Shown one piece after another: positions 9,657 through 10,147 of a stretch of 10,147 bases of DNA. Where the stretch lies: contig JBDRLH010000009.1 of the NCBI GenBank assembly GCA_043813215.1, forward strand, positions 1 through 10,147. Reading direction: 5' to 3'. A model generated the notes under the pieces. It was not told where the DNA came from. It was given only the letters and a program-made list of their open reading frames with translations, and did no database searches. The position numbers were made by a program, and so were the translations under genes. Numbering within the stretch: the stretch's first letter is position 1; each line of letters starts with the position of its first letter. The stretch comes from JBDRLH01 sp043813215. Lineage in GTDB: Bacteria > Patescibacteriota > Minisyncoccia > Minisyncoccales > JAQTPW01.

Positions 9657-10147
9657 ATGGAAAAAAATATCGCCATCGCCGTTGATTTGGGAGCCACGAA
9701 CATTAGGATGGCTCTGATATCAAGGCAGGGGAAAATAATTAAAAAAATAAAAGAGAAAACTCCGAAAACCGGAAGGTCGGGAATTATTATATCCGAACAG
9801 ATAAAAAGAATGATTTATTCTTTGGTTCCAAAGGAAGGCATCCGCAAAATGGCTGGCATCGGCATAGGTTCAATCGGCCCCCTGGATTTGAAAAAGGGCG
9901 CGGTGGTCAATACGCCCAATGTACCGTTTAAGTTTATACCGGTGGTAAAGCCTCTAGAAAAAGAATTTAAACTTAAAGTTTCTCTTTTTAATGATTGTCG
10001 CGCCGGAGTTTGGGGGGAAAAATGTTTTGGTGCGGGCAAAGGAAAAGAGAATTTGGTTTATATCACCATTTCCACGGGTTTGGGCGGGGGAGCGATTGTC
10101 AATGATAAACTTTTATTAGGAGCAGACGGAAATGCCGGGGAAATAGG
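9657..10147 (+). CDS. ROK-family sugar kinase (glucokinase-like), partial
   Basis: The gene runs off the window end; 163 codons are visible of an expected 290-320. ROK proteins are ATP-dependent sugar kinases (glucokinase, N-acetylglucosamine or N-acetylmannosamine kinase) or sugar-responsive repressors. Seen here: the phosphate-1 motif IAVDLGATNIRMALI (about 6-20), the catalytic Asp in LFNDCRAGVWGE (about 110-121), the phosphate-2 motif STGLGGGAIV (about 139-148) and the start of the sugar-binding region GNAGEI at the end. There is no N-terminal helix-turn-helix, which favours a kinase over a repressor. ATG 9657 fits the family start; no SD precedes it. The zinc-binding CXCGXXGC motif would lie beyond the window. 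Confidence 0.9.
   Translation, partial: MEKNIAIAVDLGATNIRMALISRQGKIIKKIKEKTPKTGRSGIIISEQIKRMIYSLVPKEGIRKMAGIGIGSIGPLDLKKGAVVNTPNVPFKFIPVVKPLEKEFKLKVSLFNDCRAGVWGEKCFGAGKGKENLVYITISTGLGGGAIVNDKLLLGADGNAGEI

Noticed and set aside
1..10147. CRISPR array, prophage or recoded UGA
   Set aside because: No regularly spaced repeats, no phage structural genes, and TGA stops plus a CCA-anticodon tRNA-Trp fit the standard bacterial code.

Overview
The window looks like a chromosome segment from a reduced bacterium, most likely a Patescibacteria/CPR (Parcubacteria-like) lineage. That placement is inference from several traits: an AT-rich genome, small core genes packed between single tRNA genes, no encoded CCA on any of the three tRNAs, many core genes without a Shine-Dalgarno (SD) sequence, and a khpA-trmD pair that lacks rpsP, rimM and rplS around it. 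TGA serves as an ordinary stop (trmD, def, pcm) and the Trp tRNA has a CCA anticodon, so there is no sign of a recoded UGA.

Layout: 1-840 holds a structured leader and two unrecognised small genes with strong SD sites. 840-1020 is a GC-richer, hairpin-rich stretch without a gene, ending in a consensus promoter. 1111-2180 is khpA (KH RNA-binding protein) and trmD (tRNA m1G37 methyltransferase), with a terminator hairpin between them. tRNA-Tyr follows on the minus strand. 2334-4136 is a self-contained cassette with its own promoter, an inositol-monophosphatase-family gene, a Nudix-like gene with a TTG start, and a terminator. 4150-4545 is tRNA-Thr plus rpmG (L33) and a terminator. 4556-5280 is a type II toxin-antitoxin pair (Gp49/HigB-like toxin, XRE antitoxin). 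It is flanked by a 71-bp direct repeat (70/71 identical), and the downstream copy is preceded by a relic of an rpmG 3' end. 5428-6525 is rsgA. 6620-7349 holds two convergent small membrane-protein genes sharing a bidirectional terminator. 7414-8689 is tRNA-Trp, def (starting 3 nt after the tRNA) and pcm, overlapping. 8676-9600 is another cassette with its own promoter, SD and terminator, encoding a HAD phosphatase. From 9657 a ROK-family sugar kinase/regulator runs off the window end.

The core genes concern translation: tRNA modification, ribosome assembly, nascent-chain deformylation and protein repair. Between them sit accessory units (the two unknown genes, phosphatase/Nudix cassette, TA module, HAD cassette). 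Apart from the TA module, these accessory genes carry strong SD sites and in two cases non-ATG starts, unlike the core genes. No complete novel system is proven here. The most unusual items are the TA insertion that appears to have remade the end of rpmG, the A18/G55 elbow in tRNA-Thr, the near-leaderless def, and the two-hairpin leader of the first unknown gene.
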